Source: an uncultured Oscillospiraceae bacterium (GTDB lineage: Bacteria; Bacillota; Clostridia; Oscillospirales; Acutalibacteraceae). From it: 38,629 nt of DNA. Both the position numbers and the translations under genes were made by a program. Of this stretch, positions 14,756-23,476 are shown one piece after another. A model generated the notes under the pieces. That model had not been told where the DNA came from and made no database searches. It was given only the letters and a program-made list of their open reading frames with translations. The stretch is taken from contig UQQZ01000016.1 in the NCBI GenBank assembly GCA_900543305.1, positions 1 through 38,629 on the forward strand, given 5' to 3'. Each line of letters begins with the position of its first letter. Position 1 is the first letter of the stretch.

Positions 14756-14799
14756 ATCCCCCAGACAATGGGATTTGCAATGGAAAGGGGGACCCCTGG

Positions 14800-15780
14800 A
14801 TGAAGTATGGATTGGATTTGGGCCCGTGGAACAGTGTTTTTGCCGTTCCATGCGCTTTGGTAGATCAGCATTTGAAGTTGGCCGGAAAAGAACAGCTCCA
14901 GGTCATCCTGTGGTTGCTGCGCCACGGAGGTGAAACAGTGTCTCCGGAAGAGTTGGCTGAAACCTTGGGGATGACCCAGGACAGTGCCTTGGACGCTCTG
15001 GAGTATTGGCAAAAGGCTGGCCTTATTTCTGAACACGACGGCGTCCTTTCTCCCGTCCCCCAGGAAAACACTGTCCCTTCTCCTGCACCTGTTTCCCCCG
15101 CTCCCGCCGTTGCTCAGCGGCTTCCCCAGCGGAAACGAATGGTCAAACCGGACACCCTTCATTTGGCTGCGCGCATTGGGGAGTCCGAGGAAATCCGGTA
15201 TTTAATGCAGGAGGCAGAAGCTACTTTGGGAAAACCCCTCTCCCCTGCCATGACCTCCGAATTGCTGACTATCTGCGATGATTATGGCCTACCGGTAGAA
15301 GTGGTGGTCATGCTTCTGCACTATGCCAAGGACGTTGGGAAAACCGGCACCTCCTATATTGACTCCGTGGCAAGGGACTGGGCGGAAAATGGAATTTTCA
15401 CCCTGGACGCCGCTGAAAGAAAACTCCAAGAACTCAACGAACGACGCCAGGCTTGGGCCAAGGTGGAATCTGCCGCAGGTCTTCCCAGACGCTCCCCTAC
15501 CAAGCGGGAGGAGGAAGCCGCCTATCGTTGGGTCTACCAGTGGAAATTTACTCCCGAAATGCTCACTGCCGCCTACGAACGTTGCGCCGATAACACCGGC
15601 AAGTTTAACGTCAGCTATATCAATAAAATTCTGGAAAGCTGGCAGAAACAAGGAATCCGAAACTTGCAAGAATTGGAACAGTGGGATTCTAAAAAGCGGG
15701 AAGAACGGGAAGACAACAAAACCTACGACATCGAAGAACTGGAGAAAATCAGCTTCTTCGATTTGCCTGAGGAGCTGTAA
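14800..15780 (+). CDS. DnaD-domain replication initiation protein
   Basis: 326 residues. DnaD-type proteins remodel the origin and help load the replicative helicase in Firmicutes. The N-terminal part (about residues 1-90) is winged-helix-like. Two C-terminal DnaD/DnaB2 domains follow, each ending in the family's YxxxhxxxW motif: YIDSVARDWAENGI and YINKILESWQKQGI. A proline-rich linker (about residues 88-105) separates the winged helix from the first DnaD domain. AAAGGGGG precedes the ATG. It is followed after 3 bp by the helicase loader gene, the usual functional pair. Confidence 0.92.
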   Translation: MKYGLDLGPWNSVFAVPCALVDQHLKLAGKEQLQVILWLLRHGGETVSPEELAETLGMTQDSALDALEYWQKAGLISEHDGVLSPVPQENTVPSPAPVSPAPAVAQRLPQRKRMVKPDTLHLAARIGESEEIRYLMQEAEATLGKPLSPAMTSELLTICDDYGLPVEVVVMLLHYAKDVGKTGTSYIDSVARDWAENGIFTLDAAERKLQELNERRQAWAKVESAAGLPRRSPTKREEEAAYRWVYQWKFTPEMLTAAYERCADNTGKFNVSYINKILESWQKQGIRNLQELEQWDSKKREEREDNKTYDIEELEKISFFDLPEEL

Positions 15781-15783
15781 ACC

Positions 15784-16767
15784 ATGGGATATGGAAAAAA
15801 GATTTATCAGGTTGCCTGCCTGGAATTGGAACACCGCAGGCAGCAGGCGGAATCCGCCGCAGAGGAAAAACGGGAAGCTTTCTACGCCCAGTGCCCCCGT
15901 GCCCGGGAAATTAAAAACGAGATGGCCTCCAATGCTGCCGGCGCTGCCAGGGCGGTCCTCAACGGAGGAGACGTTCGAGGAGAAATTGAAAAACTCCGTG
16001 ACCGGGGTCTGTCTTTAAAAGCGGAATACAATCGGCTGCTTTCGGAGTTCAATCTCACCGAGGCCGACGTGACTCCTCAATATCAGTGTCCTAAATGCCG
16101 GGACACCGGCTATGTGGATGGCCACATGTGCAGTTGTCTCCGGTCTATCCAGCGGAACTTGGCCTTCGAAAAACTCAGCATGAGCGTGCCTTTGGAGAAT
16201 TGTTCCTTTGATAAATTTTCCCTGGAATACTACAAGGATGATGACCGCACATACGCCCAAATGGAAAAAGTCTTCCGGGCCTGCAAAAGCTATGGGGAAA
16301 AATTCCGGGCAAACTCCCCCAGCCTTCTCTTCAAGGGGGGCACCGGACTGGGGAAAACCCACCTCTCCCTGGCCATTGCCGCCAAAGCCATCGAAAAAGG
16401 GTTCGGAGTCGTTTATGGTTCCGCCCAAAGTTTCGCGGTGGCCTTGGAAAAAGAACGCTTCGATCGAGATATTCCAGAGGATGGGGGTACCAACGCCCAA
16501 TTGATCGATTGCGATTTGCTGATCCTGGACGATTTGGGCACGGAGTTTCCCTCCGCCTATGTAAACGCCGCCCTCTACAATATCGTCAATGCGCGGATGC
16601 TGGCCGATAAACCCACCATCATCAGCACAAACCTCTCCTTGAAAGAGCTGGAAGATCGCTACAGCGAACGGTTCGCTTCCAGAATCACGGGCTATTATGG
16701 AAAACTGGAGTTTTTAGGGCGCGATGTACGAGTTCAGAAACGTCTGCGCCGCTCTAAAAAGAAATGA
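15784..16767 (+). CDS. DnaC/DnaI-like helicase loader ATPase
   Basis: 327 residues. It is an AAA+ ATPase of the DnaC/DnaI/IstB group that loads the replicative helicase with DnaD. The N-terminal region has a coiled helix and a zinc-binding cluster CPKCRDTGYVDGHMCSC (about residues 101-117) as in DnaI. Walker A is GGTGLGKTH at about residue 183, Walker B is LLILDDLGTE, and sensor 1 is TIISTNLS. GAGGAG lies in the end of dnaD, so the two are coupled. It is adjacent to chromosomal genes and to dnaD, not a transposase gene, so it is not an IstB. Confidence 0.93.
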   Translation: MGYGKKIYQVACLELEHRRQQAESAAEEKREAFYAQCPRAREIKNEMASNAAGAARAVLNGGDVRGEIEKLRDRGLSLKAEYNRLLSEFNLTEADVTPQYQCPKCRDTGYVDGHMCSCLRSIQRNLAFEKLSMSVPLENCSFDKFSLEYYKDDDRTYAQMEKVFRACKSYGEKFRANSPSLLFKGGTGLGKTHLSLAIAAKAIEKGFGVVYGSAQSFAVALEKERFDRDIPEDGGTNAQLIDCDLLILDDLGTEFPSAYVNAALYNIVNARMLADKPTIISTNLSLKELEDRYSERFASRITGYYGKLEFLGRDVRVQKRLRRSKKK

Positions 16768-16806
16768 AAAAACCTCCTCCGCTGCTTTCGGCGAAGGAGG
16801 TTTTTC
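16767..16806. terminator. Bidirectional terminator after the helicase loader
   Basis: An AAAAAACCTCCT stem pairs with AGGAGGTTTTT around a GC-rich internal part. A-runs and T-runs on both sides let it serve the plus-strand loader gene and the convergent minus-strand surface protein gene. Confidence 0.85.
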
Positions 16807-16810
16807 TGGC

Positions 16811-18550
16811 TTACGGTCCAGGATTCTCCGGTTCATCTGGGGATTTCTCGTCCGGGAATCGCTTGGCCAACCATTTGGACAATGGACCGGAAAGGAATCC
16901 AAATAAGCTAAATCCCAACAGCACCAGGAACCCAGGCAATACGGAGGTGTTCTCCTCGTTTAAAGAGATCTGCTCGGAAGCATCGGTCCCTTCCAACAAC
17001 TCCCCTGCCCCACCGGTTCCATCCATGGGCTCAGATACCACTGCTACCGGCACGGCCTGGGACTTTTCCTCCGATTCTGCAGCTTTTTCCCCTGCACCCT
17101 GGGTGTCTTTTTCCGAAGACGCATCTCCAGATCCGCCTGAGGAATGAGATCCTGAACTTTCATTGGATCCGGATGAGGACGTGTGTGAACTGGAAGAAGC
17201 GGTATTTGCGGATCCCTTTTCGTTTCGGTGGACGGTCACTTCATAGATCTGTTTTGTCTCGTCGTCTTCTGCGGTGACGGTAATCTTAAATAGAGTGTCG
17301 CTGCCACCAGAACCCAGGTTCTTCCGGTTCACTGAGAATCGGGCTCCTTCCGCCGCTTCTGCGGTGAAAGTCATGGTGGTCACCTCATAGGGGACCGTCA
17401 AGGTGTAAGAGAGAATATCCGGCGAAAAGGTGGGGCTCAAGGTCCCCGCCGCGGGAATCAGGGAAAGAAGCCTGGCATCTGTGCTGTCGGCAGGACCTTC
17501 TTCTTTTTCATTCCGGTGGACAGTCACCTCGTAGATCTGTTTTGTCTCATCGTCTTCTGCGGTGACGGTAATCTTAAATAGAGTGTCGCTGCCACCGGAA
17601 TCCAAGTTCTTCCGATTTACCCAGAACCGGGCCCCCTCCGCCGCTTCTGCGGTGAAAGTCATTGTGGTTACCTCGTAGGGAACTGTCAAGGTGTAGGAAA
17701 GAATGTCCGGCGAAAAGGCAGGGCTCAGGGTCCCCGCCGCAGGAATCAGAGAAAGTAGCCTGGCGTCAGTACTTTCCGGATCTTCCTCTTTTTCCTCTCT
17801 ATGCACAGTTACCTGGTAAATCAGTTTTGTCTCCCCGTCCTCCGCAGTGACAGTGATTTGAAAGACAGTATCGCTTCCGCCAGAACCGAGATTCTTTCGG
17901 TTTACACGGAATATGGCGCCCTCTGCCGCCTCTGCTTGAAACGTCATGGTGGTCACATCGTAGGGTACGGTTACAAAATAGGAGAGACAGTCCGGGGAAA
18001 ATGTTGGATCCAATTCCCCTGTTTCCGGTTGCAAGGAGTACAGTCTAGCATCGGAACTGGGCGGATCAGGAATGGTAAACTGGAGAGTCTCGCTCCTGTC
18101 ATTTCCCAGGAAATGAGCATCTGGGCTGGCTATCTCAAATACAGATACAGAAATACTCTGCAATCCTCCAACCGCTTCTTCCCGCACCCGAAACTGGTAG
18201 GTAATGGTTTCCTCCCATTGTGTCAGGCAGGAATCCCCGTCAGAGGCCGTGAAAACACTTTGAATCAAGCCGTCATCGGCCACCGTGGTAGTGGTCCCCA
18301 TGGCGACCGTCTCCCCAAAACTGGGACGAAGATATTCCAGCGCCTCCGGATCATACTCCACTTGCACACGAAAAGCAGCCACCGGTCCTAAGGTTCCGTC
18401 GTAGGGCAACGACACTTCTACCGTATCTCCCCGTTCCCCTATCTGCACATTGAGGGCTGGGGAAAAACCAGCCCCTTCCAGCGTCATCCCGCAAAAAAAG
18501 ACCAAAGCAGCACAAATCAGCAGACTTCCACAGAGTTTTCCTCTTTTCAC
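16811..18550 (-). CDS. Secreted/anchored cohesin-like protein with three cadherin-like repeats
   Basis: 579 residues from a GTG with GAGGGG about 6 nt upstream. Order: signal peptide (residues 1-27, hydrophobic core ICAALVFFCGM); a cohesin-type beta domain (about 30-150, with VEVSLPYDG and a YDPEALEY segment as in cohesin/dockerin partners); three cadherin-like beta-sandwich repeats of about 96 residues (each LSYxxTVPYxVTTMTFxAEAAEGA ... ITVTAED ... QVTVHR or EVTVHR); a Ser/Gly/Glu-rich low-complexity linker; and a hydrophobic helix LPGFLVLLGFSLFGFLSG followed by basic residues and an acidic/proline tail. No LPXTG motif is seen, so it is probably held in the membrane by the C-terminal helix. 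Likely a cell-surface binding or scaffolding protein; the partner is unknown. No dockerin is visible nearby. Confidence 0.82.
   Translation of the reverse strand: MKRGKLCGSLLICAALVFFCGMTLEGAGFSPALNVQIGERGDTVEVSLPYDGTLGPVAAFRVQVEYDPEALEYLRPSFGETVAMGTTTTVADDGLIQSVFTASDGDSCLTQWEETITYQFRVREEAVGGLQSISVSVFEIASPDAHFLGNDRSETLQFTIPDPPSSDARLYSLQPETGELDPTFSPDCLSYFVTVPYDVTTMTFQAEAAEGAIFRVNRKNLGSGGSDTVFQITVTAEDGETKLIYQVTVHREEKEEDPESTDARLLSLIPAAGTLSPAFSPDILSYTLTVPYEVTTMTFTAEAAEGARFWVNRKNLDSGGSDTLFKITVTAEDDETKQIYEVTVHRNEKEEGPADSTDARLLSLIPAAGTLSPTFSPDILSYTLTVPYEVTTMTFTAEAAEGARFSVNRKNLGSGGSDTLFKITVTAEDDETKQIYEVTVHRNEKGSANTASSSSHTSSSGSNESSGSHSSGGSGDASSEKDTQGAGEKAAESEEKSQAVPVAVVSEPMDGTGGAGELLEGTDASEQISLNEENTSVLPGFLVLLGFSLFGFLSGPLSKWLAKRFPDEKSPDEPENPGP
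17221..18050. repeat. Tandem ~288-bp coding repeats in the surface protein
   Basis: Three tandem units (about 17221-17500, 17509-17790 and 17797-18050) are offset by about 288 bp. The two C-terminal units are nearly identical at both DNA and protein level, while the N-terminal unit has diverged, indicating a recent duplication or gene conversion. Confidence 0.85.
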
Positions 18551-18596
18551 GTCTGTTCCCCTCTTTTCCCAAAAGGCCCATTCCCTTTCATTTGGA

Positions 18597-18625
18597 ATTA
18601 TACCATAAAGTTTCCAGATTAGAAA
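18597..18625 (-). promoter_or_regulatory. Promoter of the cohesin-like gene
   Basis: Minus-strand extended -10 TGGTATAAT (TATAAT at 18597-18602), with a weak -35 TTTCTA at 18620-18625, 17 bp upstream. It lies about 47 bp before the GTG start. Confidence 0.6.
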
Positions 18626-18722
18626 GAATATTATTTTCTAATTTTGACAAATCATTTTGTGCATCCTCTGTTTTCTTTTCTCAGTCTTAATGGTTTTCCC
18701 CGCCCATTTCCCCCCGGAAAGG

Positions 18723-18751
18723 TTGACATCTTCCCCCGGTTCGTTTACCAT
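18723..18751 (+). promoter_or_regulatory. Promoter of the ThrE exporter operon
   Basis: -35 TTGACA (18723-18728) and -10 TACCAT (18746-18751) with a 17-bp spacer, about 37 bp before the start of the exporter N-part gene. It is divergent from the surface protein promoter. Confidence 0.6.
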
Positions 18752-18787
18752 TAACAAGATAAAGATTCCTGAGAAAAGAGGATTGCC

Positions 18788-19564
18788 ATGGGCGAGGATC
18801 ACAGCATTTTAGAGCTTTCCTTCCAAATGGGGGAAACCCTCCTGCGCAACGGAGCGGAAATCTCCCGGGTTCAGGAAACGATGGAACGGGTTGCGCGAGC
18901 GTATCATGTGGACAAATTCAACGTGTATGTGCTTACCAACGCCATCTTTGCCATCGGCCAGGAAGGCGGCACGGAACATTCCGCAGAATTAAAACATATT
19001 CCCAGCACCACCACCCATCTGGGCCGCATCAGCGCTGTCAATCAACTCTCCAGAGAAATCGAGGAGGGACGCCATTCGGTGGAAGAAGCCTTCTCCATTC
19101 TCCAAAACATCCAATCCATTCCCTATTCTCCTTTGCCTTTGGCCACCTTCGCCTGCGGCGTGGGTAGCGCTTGCTTTAGCTACCTGTTTGGCGGAGATGG
19201 GTTAGACGCCCTCACCGCCTTCTTCTGCGGCCTTGTTTTGGAACTCTACCTCTATTGGACTACAAAACAGAATATGTCCAAGTTTCTCACCAATCTGTCC
19301 GCCAGTGCCCTTGTCACCCTATGTGGGGCTGGGCTTTTGCTTTTGGGAGTGGGCCACCATATGGACAAGATCATCATCGGGTCCATTATCCGTCTGGTGC
19401 CGGGTGTGGCTTTGACTACCTCCATCCGGGATTTCTTCCACAGCGACTACCTCAGCGGCACCATCCGCATGTTCGACGCCCTGTTGGTGGGCGGGTGTAT
19501 CGCCATCGGTGTAGGCGTTGTGGTCAAGGTCATTTCCCTGCTGATGGGAGGTGTGCTTCTGTGA
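18788..19564 (+). CDS. Threonine/serine exporter ThrE, N-terminal subunit
   Basis: 258 residues. It matches the ThrE N-terminal family (formerly DUF1212): a cytoplasmic start (ILELSFQMGETLLRNGAEISRVQETM), the conserved NVYVLTNAIF and HSAELKHIPSTTTHLGRISAVNQLSR segments, then about five membrane helices. With the next gene it forms a split ThrE-type exporter of about 10 transmembrane segments that expels threonine and serine. AAAGAGG precedes the ATG. It overlaps the next gene by 4 nt. Confidence 0.9.
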   Translation: MGEDHSILELSFQMGETLLRNGAEISRVQETMERVARAYHVDKFNVYVLTNAIFAIGQEGGTEHSAELKHIPSTTTHLGRISAVNQLSREIEEGRHSVEEAFSILQNIQSIPYSPLPLATFACGVGSACFSYLFGGDGLDALTAFFCGLVLELYLYWTTKQNMSKFLTNLSASALVTLCGAGLLLLGVGHHMDKIIIGSIIRLVPGVALTTSIRDFFHSDYLSGTIRMFDALLVGGCIAIGVGVVVKVISLLMGGVLL

Positions 19565-20028
19565 TCGATCTCCCAACCCTTTTGTATTGGCTCTTTCAAA
19601 CTGCCGTGGCCTTCGTTTCAACCATCGCCTTTGCCATCATCTTTCATACCCCTCAAAAAGAGTATCTCTGCTGTGGGATCACAGGGGGAATCGGTTGGCT
19701 GGTGTACCTGGTCTGTACGGACTTTGGCATCGATGTAGTCACCGCTTCCTTTTTTGCCACAGTGGCCTTGGCATGGTTTTCCCGTTTCTTTGCCTTCCTG
19801 CGAAAAGCCCCGGTTACAGTCTTCCTGATCACCGGCATCTTCCCGCTGGTTCCCGGCGCCGGCATCTATTACACCGGTTATCACCTGTTTATGAGCGACA
19901 ACACCCAGGCCCTCTTTAAAGGTTTGGAAACTATCAAAATTGCCGTGGCCATCGCTTTGGGGATCGGCATTGTGCTCTCTCTTCCCGCCTGTCTCTTCAG
20001 CTTTCACCGCTCCAAACGCCATCCCTGA
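19561..20028 (+). CDS. Threonine/serine exporter ThrE, C-terminal subunit
   Basis: 155 residues from a GTG at 19561 that overlaps the upstream TGA (GTGA). This start is chosen for coupling; an open frame further upstream is only a shadow of the N-part gene. It has about five hydrophobic helices, with family segments EYLCCGITGGIGWLVYL and FLITGIFPLVPGAGIYYTGY as in the ThrE C-terminal family (formerly DUF3815). It works with the N-part. Confidence 0.9.
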   Translation: MIDLPTLLYWLFQTAVAFVSTIAFAIIFHTPQKEYLCCGITGGIGWLVYLVCTDFGIDVVTASFFATVALAWFSRFFAFLRKAPVTVFLITGIFPLVPGAGIYYTGYHLFMSDNTQALFKGLETIKIAVAIALGIGIVLSLPACLFSFHRSKRHP

Positions 20029-20042
20029 AAGGAGTCTTCCCT

Positions 20043-21032
20043 ATGCCCTTGCGGCAAGTAACCATCCAGAAAAACGACGCCGGCCAGCGTGTGGACAAGT
20101 TCCTCACCAAAGCCTATCCCAACCTGCCTCAGGCCATGCTTTACAAATGTATCCGAAAAAAGGATATCAAGGTCAACGGCAAGCGTTGCGAGATTTCCAC
20201 CCGGCTGCAGGAAGGGGATGTGGTATCCCTGTACCTGAAAGAGGAATTTTTCCAGAAAGAAGAGCGGGAAGAGGATTTTCTCAAGGCTCCCAATAAACTC
20301 AATCTCCTTTACGAAGACGAAAATGTTATGATCTTGGACAAGAAGCCTGGCCTCATCGTTCATCCGGACGAGCATTACCACTTTGACTCCCTCATCGCTA
20401 GGGTCCGCCATTACCTATATGACAAGGGGGAATATGACCCCAAGCAGGAAAATGCCTTTGCCCCTGCCCTGGTCAACCGAATTGACCGGAACACCGGCGG
20501 CATTGTCATGGCCGCTAAAAATGCCGAAGCACTGCGGGTTCTGAATCAGAAAGTGAAAGATCGGGAAATGCACAAGTTTTACCTCTGCGTCGTGTGCGGC
20601 CATCTTCATCCTAGGGAAGGTTTGCTCACCGGCTACCTGGAAAAAAACGAGTCACAAAATCGGGTTTACATCTCTAAAAAACCCAGGGACGGTGCCAAGA
20701 GTATCCGAACACGGTATCGTGTTCTGGAAGAGCGCCGGGATTTCACCCTGGTGGAAGTGGAGTTGCTCACCGGGCGCACCCATCAGATCCGGGCCCACTT
20801 CGCCTCCATTGGTCACCCCTTGGCCGGAGATGGAAAATACGGAAAAAACGCCGTGAACAAACGAACCGGATTTCCCTACCAGGCGCTTTATTCTTACAAG
20901 CTGCAATTTGACTTTCAAACGGATGCCGGCTCTCTGGCTTACCTGAATGGCAAGGAATTTGTGGCCCAGGATATCTGGTTCCTGGAGGAATTTCACCGGA
21001 TGCCTTGCGCCCCGGCCAAAGATCCTATATAA
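20043..21032 (+). CDS. RluA-family RNA pseudouridine synthase
   Basis: 329 residues. It isomerises uridines in rRNA or tRNA to pseudouridine. The N-terminal S4-like RNA-binding domain (about 1-75) contains RVDKFLTKAYPNLPQAMLYKCIRKKDIKVNG. The catalytic motif is RIDRNTGG (usually RLDRDTSG), holding the catalytic aspartate, and LLTGRTHQIRAHFA is the second family motif. AAAGGAG lies 8 nt before the ATG, 14 bp after the exporter. The exact target RNA cannot be told. Confidence 0.93.
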   Translation: MPLRQVTIQKNDAGQRVDKFLTKAYPNLPQAMLYKCIRKKDIKVNGKRCEISTRLQEGDVVSLYLKEEFFQKEEREEDFLKAPNKLNLLYEDENVMILDKKPGLIVHPDEHYHFDSLIARVRHYLYDKGEYDPKQENAFAPALVNRIDRNTGGIVMAAKNAEALRVLNQKVKDREMHKFYLCVVCGHLHPREGLLTGYLEKNESQNRVYISKKPRDGAKSIRTRYRVLEERRDFTLVEVELLTGRTHQIRAHFASIGHPLAGDGKYGKNAVNKRTGFPYQALYSYKLQFDFQTDAGSLAYLNGKEFVAQDIWFLEEFHRMPCAPAKDPI

Positions 21033-21116
21033 TAATTTATTTGAGAGAATTACTTTGATTCATTGATTTCCTGTCAAAATACGCCCGGTCTTCGGGCAAG
21101 GTTCGGGAGGAACCCC

Positions 21117-23351
21117 ATGCGTGTCATCCACCTGATCGGCGGCGGCGATACCGGCGGCGCCAAAACCCATGTGCTCAACTTGCTGAAAGAATTGAACCAC
21201 TCTATCGATGCCCAACTTTTCTGCTTCCGCCGGGGAGAGTTTTCCGACGACGCTGAAAAAATGGGAATTCCCATCCAAGTGATCGAATCCGGAAATCCCT
21301 TGGTGGGCCTCCAAGAACTCAAGCGCCTTCTCCAGGGCCAGAAAGTGGATATCATCCATTGCCACGGCGCCCGGGGAAATCTCATGGGGAATCTGATTAA
21401 AAAACATTTGGGTGCCCCTGTGGTCACCACTGTTCACAGCGACTACCGTCTGGATTACCTGGGTCGTCCCGTGGCCATGCTCTCCTATGGAGCAACCAAC
21501 ATGGTGGCTCTTCGTCGGGTGAACTTTTATATCGGTGTTTCCGATCCCATGACCGATATTCTCATCGACCGAGGGTTCCCTGCGGATCGGATCTACACCA
21601 TCTATAACGGCATTGACTTTAAAACACCCATTCACTGCGTGCCTAAAGAGGAGTTTTTGAAATCCGTCGGAATGCAATACCAGGAAGGGGATGTCATTGC
21701 CGGCATTGTGGCCAGGCTTTCTCCTGTCAAGGACATTCCTACCCTGCTCAAGGCCGTAAAAATTGCAAGCTCCCAGAACCCCCATTTGAAACTGATGTTG
21801 GCGGGAGACGGGGAAGACCGGCAAAAACTGGAGCAGATGGCCAAAGATCTGGGCATTGCCGACCGGGTTTGCTTTGCTGGCTGGCTCAATGACATCAACT
21901 CCTTCTACAACGCCATCGACATGAACCTGCTCACCTCCCTCTCCGAGACTTTTCCCTATGCTCTCACCGAGGGAACCCGGATGCATCGAGCCACCATTGC
22001 CTCCAATGTAGGCGGCGTACCGGTGCTCATTGACGACGGGGTCAACGGTCTGATTTTTGAGCCTGGGGATGAAAAACAGTTGGCCCAGCACCTGCTGACC
22101 TTGGCAAACGATGCCCAGCTTCGCCAGACCTTTGGCGAACGGATCTACGAAAAAGCCTCCCGGGAATTTTCCATTGACCGCATGGTAGAGCATCAGCTGG
22201 AAATTTATGAGAGTATCCTGAAACGGGATGCTCGCCAAAAAAGCCGCAAACGAGATGGTGCCATTATCTGCGGAGCTTATGGCCACGGCAATGCCGGCGA
22301 CGACGCCATTTTAAAATCCATCATCCAATCGGTCAAGGAACTGGACGACTCTATGCCCATCACGGTTTTGGCCAAAAACACCGAAAGCGTCAAGAAACGG
22401 TACCGGGTCAACTCCTTCTACACCTTTAATTTGCCGAAAATGGTGGCTGCCATGGGCAAGTCCCAACTCTATATCAACGGGGGCGGCACCTTGATTCAGA
22501 ATGTCACCAGCCAGCGGAGTCTTTGGTATTACCTCTTTACCCTGTGGCTGGCAAAGCTTTTGGGAAACAAGGTGGATATGTACGGCTGTGGAATTGGTCC
22601 CGTTCGGGGAGAAAAAAATGTCCGCCTGGTGAAAAAGGTCCTGGATGGCTCTGTGGATACCATCACCCTTCGAGAAGGGGATTCTGCCGAAGAACTGAAA
22701 AGCTTTGGGGTCAGCCATCCGGAAATTCTTCTCTGCTCCGACCCCGCTTTGGTCCTCACACCCTCTCCGGAAGAGGACGTGGCGGTCTATATGAAAAAAC
22801 ACGGCCTCCAGCCCGGCGAAAAGTACCTCTGCCTCATGCTGCGAACCTGGCACGACTTTGGGGAAAAGGCTCCCGCTTTGGCCGCCTGTGCGGATGCTGC
22901 CTATGAAAAATACGGGCTCAAGCCCGTGTTCCTCTCCCTGAATATCTTCCACGACACCCAGGCTGCCAATCAGGTAGTACCCTATATGAAGGCTCCCTAT
23001 GTGATTTTGGACGATTGGGCGGAACCGGAATTGCTGATTGGACTGCTTGGTCACATGGAAGCAGTGGTTTCCATGCGGCTTCATGGTTTGATTTTCTCCT
23101 CCCTCAGCGGCGTGCCTCTGGTGGGGGTGGGATATGACCCCAAGATCGCCTCCTTCCTCAAATACCTGGGAGAGGGAAGCTGTGTAGAACTGGAAGATGT
23201 GACCCAGGAAAATCTGTGTGCGGCCTTGGATCAGGCAGTGGCCTCCTTGTCCCGTCGGGATCAGCTTCGGGAAAAAGCCCAGCGCCTCAAGAATGTGGAA
23301 CGGGAAAATATCCAGGCGGTGGCCAGACTCTTGGGTCTTTCCCAAGAATAA
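21117..23351 (+). CDS. csaB: Glycosyltransferase - CsaB pyruvyl transferase fusion
   Basis: 744 residues from the ATG at 21117, chosen for GGGAGGA about 6 nt upstream; an earlier TTG in frame lacks a site. Residues 1 to about 375 form a GT-B family 4 glycosyltransferase: GGGDTGGAKTHVLNLL at the N-terminus and the C-terminal ETFPYALTEG donor-binding motif. From about residue 380 it is a polysaccharide pyruvyl transferase: GHGNAGDDAILKSI, INGGGTLIQN, and SMRLHGLIFSSLSGVP near the end. CsaB pyruvylates secondary cell wall polymers so that SLH-domain proteins can bind. A single protein that both adds a sugar and pyruvylates the polymer is a plausible reading. It is followed by a strong terminator. 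Confidence 0.9.
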   Translation: MRVIHLIGGGDTGGAKTHVLNLLKELNHSIDAQLFCFRRGEFSDDAEKMGIPIQVIESGNPLVGLQELKRLLQGQKVDIIHCHGARGNLMGNLIKKHLGAPVVTTVHSDYRLDYLGRPVAMLSYGATNMVALRRVNFYIGVSDPMTDILIDRGFPADRIYTIYNGIDFKTPIHCVPKEEFLKSVGMQYQEGDVIAGIVARLSPVKDIPTLLKAVKIASSQNPHLKLMLAGDGEDRQKLEQMAKDLGIADRVCFAGWLNDINSFYNAIDMNLLTSLSETFPYALTEGTRMHRATIASNVGGVPVLIDDGVNGLIFEPGDEKQLAQHLLTLANDAQLRQTFGERIYEKASREFSIDRMVEHQLEIYESILKRDARQKSRKRDGAIICGAYGHGNAGDDAILKSIIQSVKELDDSMPITVLAKNTESVKKRYRVNSFYTFNLPKMVAAMGKSQLYINGGGTLIQNVTSQRSLWYYLFTLWLAKLLGNKVDMYGCGIGPVRGEKNVRLVKKVLDGSVDTITLREGDSAEELKSFGVSHPEILLCSDPALVLTPSPEEDVAVYMKKHGLQPGEKYLCLMLRTWHDFGEKAPALAACADAAYEKYGLKPVFLSLNIFHDTQAANQVVPYMKAPYVILDDWAEPELLIGLLGHMEAVVSMRLHGLIFSSLSGVPLVGVGYDPKIASFLKYLGEGSCVELEDVTQENLCAALDQAVASLSRRDQLREKAQRLKNVERENIQAVARLLGLSQE

Positions 23352-23393
23352 CACGCTTTTTCGCGGAATCTGGATCTCATTTCCATCGAACGC

Positions 23394-23451
23394 AAAATGC
23401 TCCCCCTCGGAAGACGGTCCTTTCACCGTCTATCCGAGGAGGAGCATTTTT
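23394..23451. terminator. Bidirectional terminator between csaB and the acetyltransferase
   Basis: A very long stem: AAAATGCTCC and the CCTCGGA...AGACGGT arms pair with ACCGTCT...TCCGAGG and GGAGCATTTT. A-runs and T-runs flank it, so it can end both convergent transcripts, including the his operon. Confidence 0.9.
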
Positions 23452-23476
23452 CTGGCCTCTATGGCATTATTTCGTT

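Noticed and set aside
15784..16767. IstB transposition helper
   Set aside because: It has the N-terminal zinc cluster of DnaI-type loaders, is paired with dnaD, and has no transposase beside it.
21060..23426. Two long minus-strand frames opposite the glycosyltransferase-CsaB gene
   Set aside because: Shadow frames; the plus strand has the clear domain motifs and ribosome binding site.
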